Shown here: piece after piece, positions 49,589 to 59,284 of the stretch
How positions within the stretch are numbered: the stretch's first letter is position 1
Layout of the letters: every line of letters starts with the position of its first letter
DNA from: Tragulus kanchil
Lineage: Eukaryota; Chordata; Mammalia; Artiodactyla; Tragulidae
Length of the DNA stretch: 64,000 nucleotides
Assembly (NCBI GenBank): GCA_022376925.1
Contig: JAIOJX010000002.1
Span: forward strand, 43,925,501 to 43,989,500
Direction of reading: 5' to 3'
Position numbers and translations under genes: made by a program
The notes under the pieces: model-generated
Told to the model about the DNA's origin: nothing
Seen by the model: the letters and a program-made list of their open reading frames with translations, nothing else
Databases searched by the model: none

Positions 49589-49594
49589 CACTTT
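49589..49594. repeat. Target-site duplication, left copy (CACTTT)
   Basis: CACTTT immediately precedes the LTR terminus TGTCCC at 49595. The same six bases follow the other LTR at 58218-58223. A 6-bp duplication is usual for betaretroviral integrases. Confidence 0.95.
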
Positions 49595-50184
49595 TGTCCC
49601 GACCCGCAGGATTCGTCAGCGAAGACCTAGGATTCCTCAACGCAGACCCTAAAGGGGGGGAGTGGGAATGAAGAGGACAAGAGACACGAGAAATGGAGAC
49701 AAGACAGGAGTCTGATCAAGTCTCGTTTTATTGTTGAAAGTGAGCAATATTTATGCTGTACAAAAGGCGGAAGAGCCCAACAATAGACCAATCATGTTAA
49801 AGGTCAACTATGCACGAGATTACATAATGGTAAGAGTCTATGAGGAGCATGCACTGATCACGAGCACGGAAACTTCACTCAGCCAATCACGGCAATGAGC
49901 ACACGTCCCAGACAGCGCAAGACCGCGCCTCCTGCTACCGCTAGGCGCCATCTTTGGAAGCCTGTGGCGATGTTCTCAAACTGAAGGTCGTAAGGCGTGG
50001 TTAAGGTTCTCACAGTCCCAGTCAGGATGATGATATTCTCATGCTGGGAGCTCCGCCAAGCGCTATCTCAAATGTTACATTGTAGCATTCATGCTTGGGA
50101 GGCTTAGGATGCGGCCGGGCCGACCTGCGGTCCTGGACAGGCAAAGCTATAGGATGTGGCCAGGCCGACCTGCGGTCCCGGACA
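49595..50184 (-). repeat. Proviral 3' LTR
   Basis: 590 bp, ending TG...CA. It reads (minus) from TGTCCGGGACC at 50184 to ...GGGACA at 49595. An AATAAA polyadenylation signal lies at 49732-49727. The TATA-box position reads CATAAATA (49755-49748), whereas the 5' LTR has TATAAATA. Differences from the 5' LTR also lie near 49605, 49910-49945 and 50160-50172. Confidence 0.95.
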
Positions 50185-50198
50185 GGTCCCCTTTTATT
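50185..50198 (-). other. Polypurine tract
   Basis: On the minus strand AATAAAAGGGGACC abuts the LTR start TGTCCGGG. It is the expected primer site for plus-strand DNA synthesis, with the usual A-run/G-run structure. Confidence 0.88.
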
Positions 50199-50333
50199 CA
50201 AAGCCAAGAGAAACCCCTCGAACTGCGCCTGTCTTAGGTCGGGACACAACATTAGCAGGCATTACCCGTCATGGGATAAGGCAGCAGCCATGGCAGCCCT
50301 CCTGTCTTAGGTTTGCTCTGCAATGATGTCCTC
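50199..50333 (-). other. Short 3' noncoding region between env and polypurine tract
   Basis: About 135 bp without an accessory frame that I can support. Confidence 0.6.
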
Positions 50334-52111
50334 TTACCCGTCTCTGGCTGACCAGTTCAGCTCACAGGGAGGTGATTGCTCTCCACTAGTAGAAAGAGAT
50401 GCTTCACCTTGTTCTGCCATCTCAAGGCGATGATAATGGACCTGAATTGGCTTTGCCAAAATAGCCTCAATGTGTTGCTTAATGAATGCTATGCTTATTA
50501 AACAGCATGGGTCCAAAAGCAAATAGAAGAAGTAGGGTGATCAAAGGTCCAAGTAAGGGCATAAGGTAAGGCAACAGTCCATTCCATCCCGTCAGGAAGG
50601 GGTTGGCAGCGAGGTCACGTCTTCGTTGCTCAAGTTCTTCTTGTAGTTGTTTCACCTTGTCTCTGACTATGCCAGACTTATTGACATAGAAACAGCATTT
50701 CTCCTGTAGAGCCAAACAGATACCTCCCTGCTCTGCAGTTACTAAGTCTAGACCTCTTCTATTCTGCAATACCACCTCCGCTAAGGAGTCAACCTGGTCT
50801 TGGATATCTTGTATAGTTTCTGATATAGCTTGCACATCGGAAATTAGTTGTTGGGACAGCTTGGCATATCGAGTAAGAGAGATGCCCATACCTGCTGACC
50901 CTGTGGCTACTGCAGTTGTAATACCCAAAACTGCTAACAAAGGGGCAAACAATACTGCGCTTTGGTCTATAGAGAAAGTGATCAATACTAGGGATAGGAA
51001 CTTCCTGACCTCCTGTGATTATATCTACATCTGGAAGGAGATAGGTCAATAAACATTGTCCCGTCCAATTTCGATGCAAATACGTATATGCAAGACTATT
51101 CCCGCACACAAAGACTGCACCATTGGTTGCACACAAGGCGTCAGTGATGCTTATTACCGTGGCACATTCATTTCCTATGATCCCTACGTCTATATCATAA
51201 CCATTATTCTTTCCTGATTTAAAAACAGATGTGCAATTATCAGCATTCAGTATCAAGGATACAGTAATGGGAAGAGTAGGTATACATGTCAAGCGATTAG
51301 TATAGAGGCTTATGTTGGTGTGGCTGAAATAGGGCATAGCAACAGGACGAGGGGCCCCCTGATGCAAGCAGAGCCAGCAGTCCTTAGCTAAGTCTGGTTG
51401 GGTATCGTTCAGCAACCTATAGGTAGCATTTAAAATATCTAAAGTCTGTGGATCAAGTTGCAATTTTCCTCTCACCTTTGGTAGTGCTATAGGGTGATAT
51501 TTTAGTTCAGGCGGGAGTTCTTGTCGGAGCCTTTTTATCTGACCCTTTATTGTCTCTTCTCGATACAAATCCTGTGGTCCTCCTCCATCTGACACATGTA
51601 TGGGAGCTTTCATTCGCCAGCATATTTGATCTCTCTCTTTGCCAGGACATCCTGCTATAACCAATCCTCCCGGGCCCTTTATCTCTTTAGTAGGGCCGCG
51701 CGCTAAGGTAGCACTGAAAACAGTTTCACTGCCAAATCGGCACAGTTTGTATTAAATATAGCAGGAGCTATGTACTGCGATATGCACCTGTTTGCAGTAG
51801 CTACATAAGAGGCTCGGGTGAGTTGCATCTACTTTAGGACTGGGACTACATACCCATCGGTTATCGGCTAGGAGGTATGCTTTATGACCTCCGCAATTTA
51901 TCGTGGTGATATATTGACCTAACTTAGGAAGGCTATATCCCCCTAAGCATTGACAGGGTCGTCCATACCGTTCTTGCAATATCTTGCGAACATCCGACGG
52001 GTCGCCAAAACCTGCTTCTGTTTCTGTCAGTCGTCTATATAGCATCAGGAATAAGGCCAACGTCTTGACGAGCATTCTGTAGAAAAGAGAAGAGAGCTTC
52101 TCAGGAGACAC
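50334..52111 (-). pseudogene. env: Retroviral envelope gene, broken (gamma-type, RD114/type D group)
   Basis: SU begins in the frame at 52111 (candidate ATGs at 52111 and 52075) with a hydrophobic leader (TLALFLML), then an RPCQC-containing N-terminal region. A TAA at 51754-51752 interrupts it; the same frame reopens and continues to the cleavage site. In the second block (from 51664) are SDGGG at residues 25-29 with D at 32 and R at 35, and CWLC at 96-99. The cleavage site RPKR (233-236, about 50968) is followed within a few codons by a frameshift (about 50950-50962). TM (50985-50479) has a fusion-peptide-like start ([12 protein letters not shown]), an immunosuppressive-type region with CX6CC (C90, C97, C98) and a membrane span at 136-157. 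A further frameshift at about 50515 moves the cytoplasmic tail to the frame ending at 50334. SDGGG..D is known from envelopes of the ASCT2-using interference group; receptor use here is inference. Confidence 0.93.
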
Positions 52112-52124
52112 TTTACCTGGTTTA

Positions 52125-54680
52125 TTAATTATCCATTTGTCTCACAAGACGTTCAGGTAGCCATCGTGCGGCATCATATTCACGCGCAAACACGCAAACT
52201 GATCCTCGTCCCCAGATTAACACTGGATCTGGACCATGCCAGGAATTGTCAAGAGGATCTTTCCATCTGACCATGGCAAAATTTGTATTTGTTGTTGAAT
52301 GCCAGAATCGATCAGCTGCAGATTTTCCTTGAGCGTCCAAATTTAAAAAATTTAAAATAAAAAGGGCATGATTTAGTATGTTTCTGGGGGTACCCTTGGT
52401 AGGGTACCAATCTCCCTTTTTTAAGTTTTTCAATGGTAACCTTAATGGATAGATGAGCACGTTCTACCATGCCTTGGCCTTGAGGGTTATAGGGGATACC
52501 TGTGGTATGCTGAATGCGTAAAGTATTACAGAAATCTTGAAAAGCCTTGGAAGTATATCTGGGGCCATTATTTGTTTTGATTTGTGAGGGTATGCCTGCT
52601 AGGGCAAAACAGTGTAAAAGGTGTGCCTTAACATGTTTAACAGCTTCTCCGGATTGAAGTGAGCCCATAAGAAAGCCACTGAAAGTATCAATACAGACAT
52701 GAACATATTTCATAGTACCAAAGTCATTATAATGGGTAACATCCATCTGCCATAACACATTAGGTAGAAGACCTCTTGGGTTTACACCAAGGTGAGGTAC
52801 AGGTAAATGCTGAATACAGGTAGTACAACTCCTAACAATTTGGCGAGCTTGTTCCTTGGTGATTTTATGCAAAAGTCTTAAAGTCTGAGCATTACAATGA
52901 TGCAAGGCATGAGTACTTTGTGCTCGTTGTAAATTATCCACCATCACAGTCGTGACCAGTTTGGTAGCCATGTCAGCTATGGCATTACCCTTGGCCAATG
53001 GTCCTGGAAGACCAGAATGAGCTCTGACATGACCCAAAAAGAAAGGATGTGTCCTTCGTCGAATGATTTGTTGACATTGTAAAAATAACATGGCAGTTTC
53101 CGATATTGATTTAATCTGGGCAACCGTCTCTAAAAGAGGCACCGAATGAGCTACATAAGCACTATCAGTATATATATTGATAGGTTGTTTTGGGAAGGCA
53201 CACAGAACAGCAATTATAGCCTGTAATTCAACTAATTGTGCTGAACTATATTTAGTTTTAAACTTTATTATTGTATCTTTAAAAGTATAAGCAGCAATTC
53301 CTGAAGAAGATCCATCAGTGAATACTACTAAGGCGTCGTTCAATGGTTCTTTGCTGACAACACGTGGAAAAACAAAGGCATGCAATCTACTAAATTGAAT
53401 AAACTTATTGGGTGGATAATGATTATCCAGATTCCTGCAAAAGAAGCTAATGCGAGAAGCCAAGAGTCACTGTTCTGTAAGAGCCAAGTAATTTGATCTC
53501 GGGTGTAAGGTTGAATTATCGTTGATGGTTCAAACCCAAAATACTTCCTACTCTGTTCTCTTCCCAGGATAATTAGATCAGCAAGAGCATCATAATACGG
53601 TACTAAGATTCTTTTGGGGGAAGAGTGGAGATGAACCCACATGATAGGATTATCCTGCCAGAAAAGGCCTGTAGGGGTTAACTTATTAAAGGTTATAAAG
53701 GTTAAAGATTTGTTATAATCTATATATGTCACAAATTGATTAGCAATTGCTGTTTCTACTTCAGTAAGGGCATCCAGAGCTTCTGGAGTCAAGGATCGAG
53801 GGGATTTTGGATTTGGATCTCCTTTTAATATATCAAATAAAGGCTGTAAGTTACCAGTAGGTATTTTAAATACGGACGAAACCAATTTATATCTCCTAAG
53901 AGTTTTTGGAAATCATTGAGCGTTTGCAATTGGTCTTTCTGAATGGTTGCTTTTGATTAATAACCCTTGGCCCCTGGAGTTCAAAACCTAAATAAGTATA
54001 AGGGTCTTTTAATTGTACTTTTCTGGTGCTATTTGTAGTCCAGCAGCCTTCAAACTATTTTTAAGCTGTTGGAAACATTGTATAACTTCTGCTCCTATAC
54101 GTCCCCCTATTAGGATATCATCCATATAATGGATTATATACATCTGCTTCCAGGCTTTTCGTATAGGCCGTATCGCTGTTGCTACAAACTTTTGACACAA
54201 CGTTGGACTATTGGCCATGCCTTGAGGCAACACTTTCCATTGATAGCGTCTCATGGGCTCTCGGAAATTTACGGAAGGCAAACTAAATGCAAACCGTTCC
54301 TGATCATTAGGATGTAATGGTATAGTAAAGAAACAATCTTTAAGATCTAGAACAATGTTAAAGTAGCCTCTAGGGACAGCCACTGGAGAGGGCAATCCTG
54401 GTTGTAAGGCACCCATTACTACCATGGTGGCATTAATGGCTCTCAGATCTTGTAAGAGCCTCCATTTACCAGATTTTTTCTTTACAACAAAGATAGGAGT
54501 ATTCCAAGGGGAAATGCTCTCTACTATATGTCCAGCCTCCAGCTGTTCCTGTACTAATTGCTGTGCAGCTTGTAATTTTTCAGTGGTTAGCGGCCATTGA
54601 GCAACCCAGCCCGGCGGCGAGGACTTCCAAGTTATAGGATCTGCGCATCTCTGGGGTACAGGCAAGTCAATGGTCGCCAT
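52125..54680 (-). pseudogene. pol: Betaretroviral pol (RT, RNase H, integrase), broken
   Basis: RT block 54680-54009: LDLKD (111-115), LPQGM (151-155), and catalytic YMDD (185-188). The frame is lost in an A run at 54019-54022, again near 53945-53965, in an A run at 53864-53867, and near 53430. RNase H in the block 53463-52312 shows FTDGSSSG (D50), E79 and D100. Integrase follows with an HHCC finger (H185, H189, C213, C216), catalytic D241 and E334, but Asn at 298 (codon AAT, 52572-52570) where the second catalytic Asp is expected. A break in the A run at 52417-52422 shifts the C-terminal part to the block 52460-52125, which contains the conserved GPDPVLIWGRG. Nonfunctional as written. Confidence 0.95.
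52570..52572 (-). other. Integrase second catalytic Asp replaced by Asn
   Basis: The codon reads AAT in the context IKTNNGPRY. Retroviral integrases have Asp at this place in D,D(35)E, and the spacing to E334 is 35 residues, so the alignment is unambiguous. A single G-to-A change on the coding strand explains it. Confidence 0.85.
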
Positions 54681-54682
54681 TA

Positions 54683-54689
54683 AAAACTT
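54683..54689 (-). promoter_or_regulatory. Candidate pro-pol frameshift heptamer, non-canonical
   Basis: At the end of pro, the minus strand reads AAGTTTT directly before the stop codon TAA, and pol lies in the -1 frame, as expected. Known type D sites here are of the A AAT TTT kind; G in position 3 would weaken P-site re-pairing. I did not find a convincing downstream structure by eye. Confidence 0.45.
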
Positions 54690-55566
54690 CCCAAACCTCT
54701 ACGATCTATTTTGCATACAGCCTGGACAGGTTCCACTATCCCATCCTCCCTTCTTCCTAGACCTTTTCCAGGGGTATATCCTTGGGCTAGCATCTGTACT
54801 GTAACTACGTCATTTGGGCTACACATAATTATTTTCATTTGTGACAGCAAATCTCGACCCCATAAATTTACAGGCAGGCGAGCAATAACAAACGGTTTAA
54901 TCAATCCAGAATTATTTTCTTTATCTTTCCAAGTGAGATATTTGGAACTTTGCCTGGGGTTGGTACTCTGCCCAATGCCTCTTAAATTTGTCATGGTTTC
55001 TGAAGTAGGCCAATTAGATGGCCAATCTTCCTTTCTGATAATGGTTACATCAGCTCCTGTATCTATTAGCCCATTGAATAATTTCCCATCTAACCAGAGA
55101 GTCAACGAAGGCTTATTATTGGTGATCTGTTGTACCCAATATGCATCTGAGGATTTAAAATTCTTGGCTTCTCTTTTCCTCGACTGTGTTATATGATCGG
55201 TTGCAATCAAAGGTATTAATATCAATTGAGCTATTTTCTTTCCTTGATCAATAGTTGTAATACTCTCATTAGCCTGGGCCATAATTTTAATCTCCCCTGT
55301 ATAATCGTTATCAATAACTCCTGGGAAGACTTGGAGACCCTTTATGGTGACATTTTATGCCCTAGGAGTAACCCAAAAGTTTTAGGAGGCAGGGGACCAT
55401 AGACCCCTGTAGGCAAGGCTTGAGGCCCCATTTCTGGAGTCAATATTGTGTGGGTGGCGGCACAGAGGTCCAATCCTGTGCTGCCTGGGATTGCTCTATT
55501 AAGTCCTGAAAGGGGTTGTTGTTGTTCTGAGCTGGAACAAAGCTGACTGCCCCATATGCTTGTCTC

Positions 55567-55599
55567 GGGGCCTAAGGCTGGCCCCTCTTCTCGTTTCCC
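55567..55599 (-). promoter_or_regulatory. gag-pro ribosomal frameshift signal
   Basis: Slippery heptamer G GGA AAC (55599-55593) in the gag frame, a 7-base spacer, then a stem GGGGCC/GGCCCC (55585-55580 with 55572-55567) with a 7-base loop. The gag stop TAG (55574-55572) lies partly in the stem. Downstream the -1 frame is open into dUTPase. This matches the arrangement known for MPMV-type viruses; a pseudoknot is possible but not shown. Confidence 0.88.
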
Positions 55600-57451
55600 T
55601 GCTGGGGTGTTAGAGGATTTCCTTGAACATCAGTCTTAGATCTACCCTGATTCATCCAGTGTTTTCCTCTTTGCATCTAGGACAGAGGCCAGGGCTTTCT
55701 CGTCAGCTTTTTTATCACTATCTTGAGCTACATTGTTGCAATTTCGAGCAAAGTGTCCTGGCCTTCCACATTTAAAGCACCCCCTTTTATTTCTATCTCG
55801 CTCAGCTAGAAAGTCCTTGACTGTTTTTCCACTAAACGCTGCTGCCATGGCCAAACCTTGTTGATATGATGGTCCAATATCTGCACAAAGACGTATATAT
55901 CCCGTCAAGTCAGTCTTTTTTCTATAAGGCCTAATTGCAGCTTGACAGGCTGCATTGGCATTTTCATAGGCCAACTGTTTTACATAATCCAGTCCCGCAT
56001 CAGCGCTTCCAAAAATCCTGCCTGCCGTTGTGATAAGTCTGTGCACAAAGTCTGCAAATGGCTCATCCGATCCCTGTTTTACCCCTGTAAGTGAGGCTCC
56101 TAGATCTCCTTTTGCTGGGAGTTTTCTCCAAGCTTTAGTGGCAGCTGTCTGAATCTGTGCAAATAATCCAGCATCGTATTGCATTTGTGCATCACCATTA
56201 TCATAGTGACCAGAACCTGTCAACATATCGAGAGTCCACCCATTTCCTGCCTGGAAATTTTTCTGTGCTGTTTCCTTACACGCCTCAAGTACTCTGATTT
56301 CCATAACAGATGATCACCCCTGTGAGAACTGCTCTGACTAAAGTATTCCAGTCCCCAGGTGTAAGCCAAGTGTCTGCCACAGATTCTAATATGGCGATGG
56401 TATAGGCGCAGTGGCTCCATATTGGGAGACTGCAGTTTTCAATTCTTTTATGATAGCAAAATCAAAACCCTATGATGTCTCCATATCGTTCCCTGATTGT
56501 CTGTGGTCTCCGTGACCGGAAAGGCAACTTTACAGTCATAATCTCTCTCTTCCGGGTAAGCAGCCATCTTGCCTTTAGGGACATGTTTACCAGGCTGCTG
56601 GTGCTGACGTGCGGTAGGACTTTCTTTCACTACGTCATCAACCCGCTCGTTTCCAGTTTTAATCTTTGCAATTTAGTAATTAATGACTGATGTAATTCTT
56701 CAAGCTTTATTTGTTCTTCTAATAAGGCAATCTTATCTCTCAGTTCCTCCCTAGGATTAATATCTTCTCTCTCACCCATGGCCGCCATGACTGTAGGCGC
56801 GGAGGCCATTTTGTAGGGGGGAGGGCATGAAAATGGCGGAAGCTGGTCCAACCCATGACTGTTTACGACCTCTTCTTTTAAGTTATCCCAACCAACCTCT
56901 AAAGAGCCAGGACCATGCTTATCCTGATTCTCACTCTCTATTTGTAACTTGGGATATATTTTTGGAACCTTTCTCTTTAGTTCTGTCTCAGGGGGTTCTC
57001 CTATAACCTCCTGCTTTTTCTTAACAGGAGTGGCAGCAGGCTCCTCATCATCACTCTCTAAAGATATTAAATCTGTCTCTTCTTCTAAGGGAGACTTCCT
57101 AAGATCTGCTTGAGAACTAGTCTTTAAGATTTCTTCTGTATGAGCAATAGCAATTGTTATTTCTGGAGGTCTATCTCTAGTATCTATAAGTTCTTTAACT
57201 AGATTCCAGTAACTGAAAGCAGTCACGGGAACTTTCTCTGGTCCAAAAGCGTCATAATCCCGCAGTGCATCTCCTACCCGCTTCCACCTGCTTAAAGTAA
57301 CAGTTCCCTCTTGTGGAAACCAGGGGCAGACATCTTTAACAAAATCAAAAAATTTAAACAAATCTTGACTTTTCACCTTTACTCCTCGTGCCTTTAAAGC
57401 TCTTCCTAATTGTTTTACATACACATCATGTTGACTCAATTCTTGTCCCAT
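55572..57451 (-). pseudogene. gag: Betaretroviral gag, broken
   Basis: The start at 57451 gives MGQELSQ..., with Gly2 for myristoylation and a matrix domain (residues 1 to about 95; ACTGs in context FFDFVKDVCPWFPQEGT). An acidic phosphoprotein-like region follows, with a PPPY late domain at 210-213 and a predicted coiled coil at 234-267. The frame ends at 56630 and the rest of gag is spread over other frames. Breaks are visible near 56640, 56466, 56403, 56318 and 56288, each where a run of 2-4 identical bases appears one short. The capsid C-terminal block (56304-55642) has the major homology region ([14 protein letters not shown], 77-90) and a zinc knuckle C176-C179-H184-C189. Two more breaks (about 55697 and 55670) interrupt the approach to a second knuckle, in which the last Cys appears replaced by Gly. 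Confidence 0.94.
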
Positions 57452-57605
57452 TTTGCAAATTTTTTATGCTTGTCCCCTATTTGGTGCCTATCTTTACCTC
57501 AATCCTGGCGCGGCAGGTTCCCGCAGCAGCTGAGAGGCAATTCACTCTTCTCTGTTGTCGCCGGCTCCTGGCACCGCTTCCTCACGGGGGACCCCCGTAC
57601 TTCAG
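57452..57605 (-). promoter_or_regulatory. Proviral leader between primer-binding site and gag
   Basis: About 155 nt. It holds a 15-base palindrome (acgggggacccccgt, 57584-57598) next to the primer-binding site and a candidate splice donor GAG|GTAAAG near 57498. Packaging and dimerisation signals are expected here but cannot be identified by eye. Confidence 0.6.
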
Positions 57606-57623
57606 GCCCCACGTTGGGCGCCA
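57606..57623 (-). other. Primer-binding site, tRNA-Lys1,2 type
   Basis: The minus strand reads TGGCGCCCAACGTGGGGC, two bases after the LTR terminus. This is the sequence known for tRNA-Lys(1,2)-primed betaretroviruses of the MPMV/JSRV kind and differs from the Lys3 type. Confidence 0.92.
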
Positions 57624-57625
57624 CT

Positions 57626-58217
57626 TGTCCCAACCCGCAGGATTCGTCAGCGAAGACCTAGGATTCCTCAACGCAGACCCTAAAGGGGGGGAGTGGGAAT
57701 GAAGAGGACAAGAGACACGAGAAATGGAGACAAGACAGGAGTCTGATCAAGTCTCGTTTTATTGTTGAAAGTGAGCAATATTTATACTGTACAAAAGGCG
57801 GAAGAGCCCAACAATAGACCAATCATGTTAAAGGTCAACTATGCACGAGATTACATAATGGTAAGAGTCTATGAGGAGCATGCACTGATCACGAGCACGG
57901 AAACTTCACTCAGCCAATCACGGCAATGAGCACATGTCCCAGACAGCGCAAGACCGCGCCCCTCCTGCTCCCGCTAGGCGCCATCTTTGGAAGCCTGTGG
58001 CGATGTTCTCAAACTGAAGGTCGTAAGGCGTGGTTAAGGTTCTCACAGTCCCAGTCAGGATGATGATATTCTCATGCTGGGAGCTCCGCCAAGCGCTATC
58101 TCAAATGTTACATTGTAGCATTCATGCTTGGGAGGCTTAGGATGCGGCCGGGCCGACCTGCGGTCCTGGACAGGCAAAGCTATAGGATGTGGCCGGGCCG
58201 ACCCGCGGTCCCGGACA
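57626..58217 (-). repeat. Proviral 5' LTR
   Basis: 592 bp, TG...CA. TATA box TATAAATA at 57786-57779 and AATAAA at 57763-57758 on the minus strand; the close spacing implies a very short R region, as in known betaretroviruses. Relative to the 3' LTR it carries two extra C bases and one a/c change near 57960-57975. The part from 57742 onward is repeated at 58810-59284 by duplication N. Confidence 0.95.
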
Positions 58218-58223
58218 CACTTT
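58218..58223. repeat. Target-site duplication, right copy (CACTTT)
   Basis: CACTTT directly follows the LTR end ...GGACA at 58217 and equals 49589-49594. It also appears at 59285-59290 after the duplicated LTR piece. Confidence 0.95.
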
Positions 58224-58364
58224 AGTGTTCCATAGTCAGGCATTCAGCATCCTAAAACCATAGAAACAGCATATAATGTATACACTACATTTTAAAGGAC
58301 TTCCCCACATACACAGGATATCTTCTCCAAGATAATGCTGTAGTTGGACCTTTCTGAGTTCACT

Positions 58365-58560
58365 GGGTTTCTCAGATAGTGCTAGTGGTAAAGAACCTGC
58401 CTGTCAATGCAGGAGACATAAGAGACACAGGTTTGATTCTTGGGTTGGGAAGATACCCTAGTATTACTGCCTGGAGAATACCATGGACAGAGATGCCTGG
58501 GAGGTTACAGTCCATAGGGTCACAAAGAGTTACACATGACTGAAGGGACTTAGCATACAT
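58365..58560 (+). mobile_element. Bov-tA SINE, plus strand
   Basis: tRNA-like head (agtgctagtggtaaagaacc; B-box-like aggtttgattctt), then BovA body (ctgcctggagaataccatgg; cagtccatagggtcacaaag). Repeated at 59433-59628 by duplication N. Confidence 0.87.
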
Positions 58561-58809
58561 ACACAAGGTCATTGCACTCAGGAAATGATATGGCTTCTCT
58601 TGATTCACTTAATATATTGGCTATGGGGAAAAGGGCAATTTCAGATGTTTTCCTCTTGTTTATTCTTTTTATTATAGCTGTTATTGCACTAGTCCTGGAA
58701 CCAATGTAAGTGAATCGCCTAATGTTAAGTGTGTGTGTATGTGTTTTACATTTGTGTGAAAGTGGTTCAGTTATATCTGACTCTTTACAACCCCGTTAAA
58801 ATGGGATGT

Positions 58810-59284
58810 TCTGATCAAGTCTCGTTTATTGTTGAAAGTGAGCAATATTTATACTGTACAAAAGGCGGAAGAGCCCAACAATAGACCAATCATGTTAAAG
58901 GTCAACTATGCACGAGATTACATAATGGTAAGAGTCTATGAGGAGCATGCACTGATCACGAGCACGGAAACTTCACTCAGCCAATCACGGCAATGAGCAC
59001 ACGTCCCAGACAGCGCAAGACCGCGCCCCTCCTGCTCCCGCTAGGCGCCATCTTTGGAAGCCTGTGGCGATGTTCTCAAACTGAAGGTCGTAAGGCGTGG
59101 TTAAGGTTCTCACAGTCCCAGTCAGGATGATGATATTCTCATGCTGGGAGCTCCGCCAAGCGCTATCTCAAATGTTACATTGTAGCATTCATGCTTGGGA
59201 GGCTTAGGATGCGGCCGGGCCGACCTGCGGTCCTGGACAGGCAAAGCTATAGGATGTGGCCGGGCCGACCCGCGGTCCCGGACA
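58810..59284 (-). repeat. Third, partial LTR copy (part of duplication N)
   Basis: It matches the 5' LTR from 57742 to its outer end and is followed by the same CACTTT and the same host flank. Because the host flank is copied too, it is not a solo LTR from another integration. It begins abruptly after about 13 unmatched bases. Confidence 0.93.

Larger units (their letters stand above)
54680..55599 (-). pseudogene. pro: Betaretroviral pro: dUTPase, aspartic protease, G-patch, broken
   Basis: The pro frame is reached by -1 frameshifting at 55599-55593. It first encodes dUTPase ([11 protein letters not shown] near 55495, conserved in trimeric dUTPases). It is then interrupted between about 55385 and 55350, and continues in the block from 55282. 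In that block [17 protein letters not shown] is the dUTPase C terminus. The protease active site LIDTGADVT is at residues 72-80 (D74), and WGRDLL at 141-146 is the second conserved segment. A glycine-rich G-patch follows ([14 protein letters not shown], 168-181), typical of betaretroviral proteases. The stop TAA at 54682-54680 overlaps the ATG of the pol block. Protease domain itself looks intact. Confidence 0.94.
49595..58217 (-). mobile_element. Endogenous betaretrovirus provirus (type D-like), complete layout, broken genes
   Basis: An 8.6-kb provirus lies on the minus strand: 5' LTR (57626-58217), tRNA-Lys1,2-type primer-binding site, gag, pro with dUTPase, pol, env, polypurine tract, 3' LTR (49595-50184), with matching 6-bp target duplications. 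Gag, Pro and Pol are betaretroviral; Env is gamma-type, the combination seen in MPMV-like (type D) viruses. LTR divergence is about 1% (six substitutions and one 2-bp indel that I can count). Every gene is interrupted, so the locus as written cannot encode a complete virus. No tandem duplication falls inside the coding part; duplication N begins within the 5' LTR. Confidence 0.97.

Noticed and set aside
50334..52111. Identification of env as a named domesticated ruminant gene (Fematrin or syncytin-Rum1 type)
   Set aside because: I cannot compare sequences here, and the reading frame is interrupted, which argues against a conserved host function at this copy.
54711..55196. 161-residue plus-strand frame opposite pro
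   Set aside because: It is the antisense shadow of the protease/dUTPase coding region, with no independent signals of a gene.
52312..57451. APOBEC3 hypermutation as the cause of gene inactivation
   Set aside because: Damage is mostly apparent run-length change, and stop codons from TGG-to-TAG/TGA changes are not prominent. One G-to-A at the integrase site is not enough.
49595..58217. The provirus as a currently intact, coding-competent virus
   Set aside because: As written every gene is broken, env has a stop and integrase lacks a catalytic residue. Whether some breaks are consensus errors is a data-quality question that cannot be settled here.
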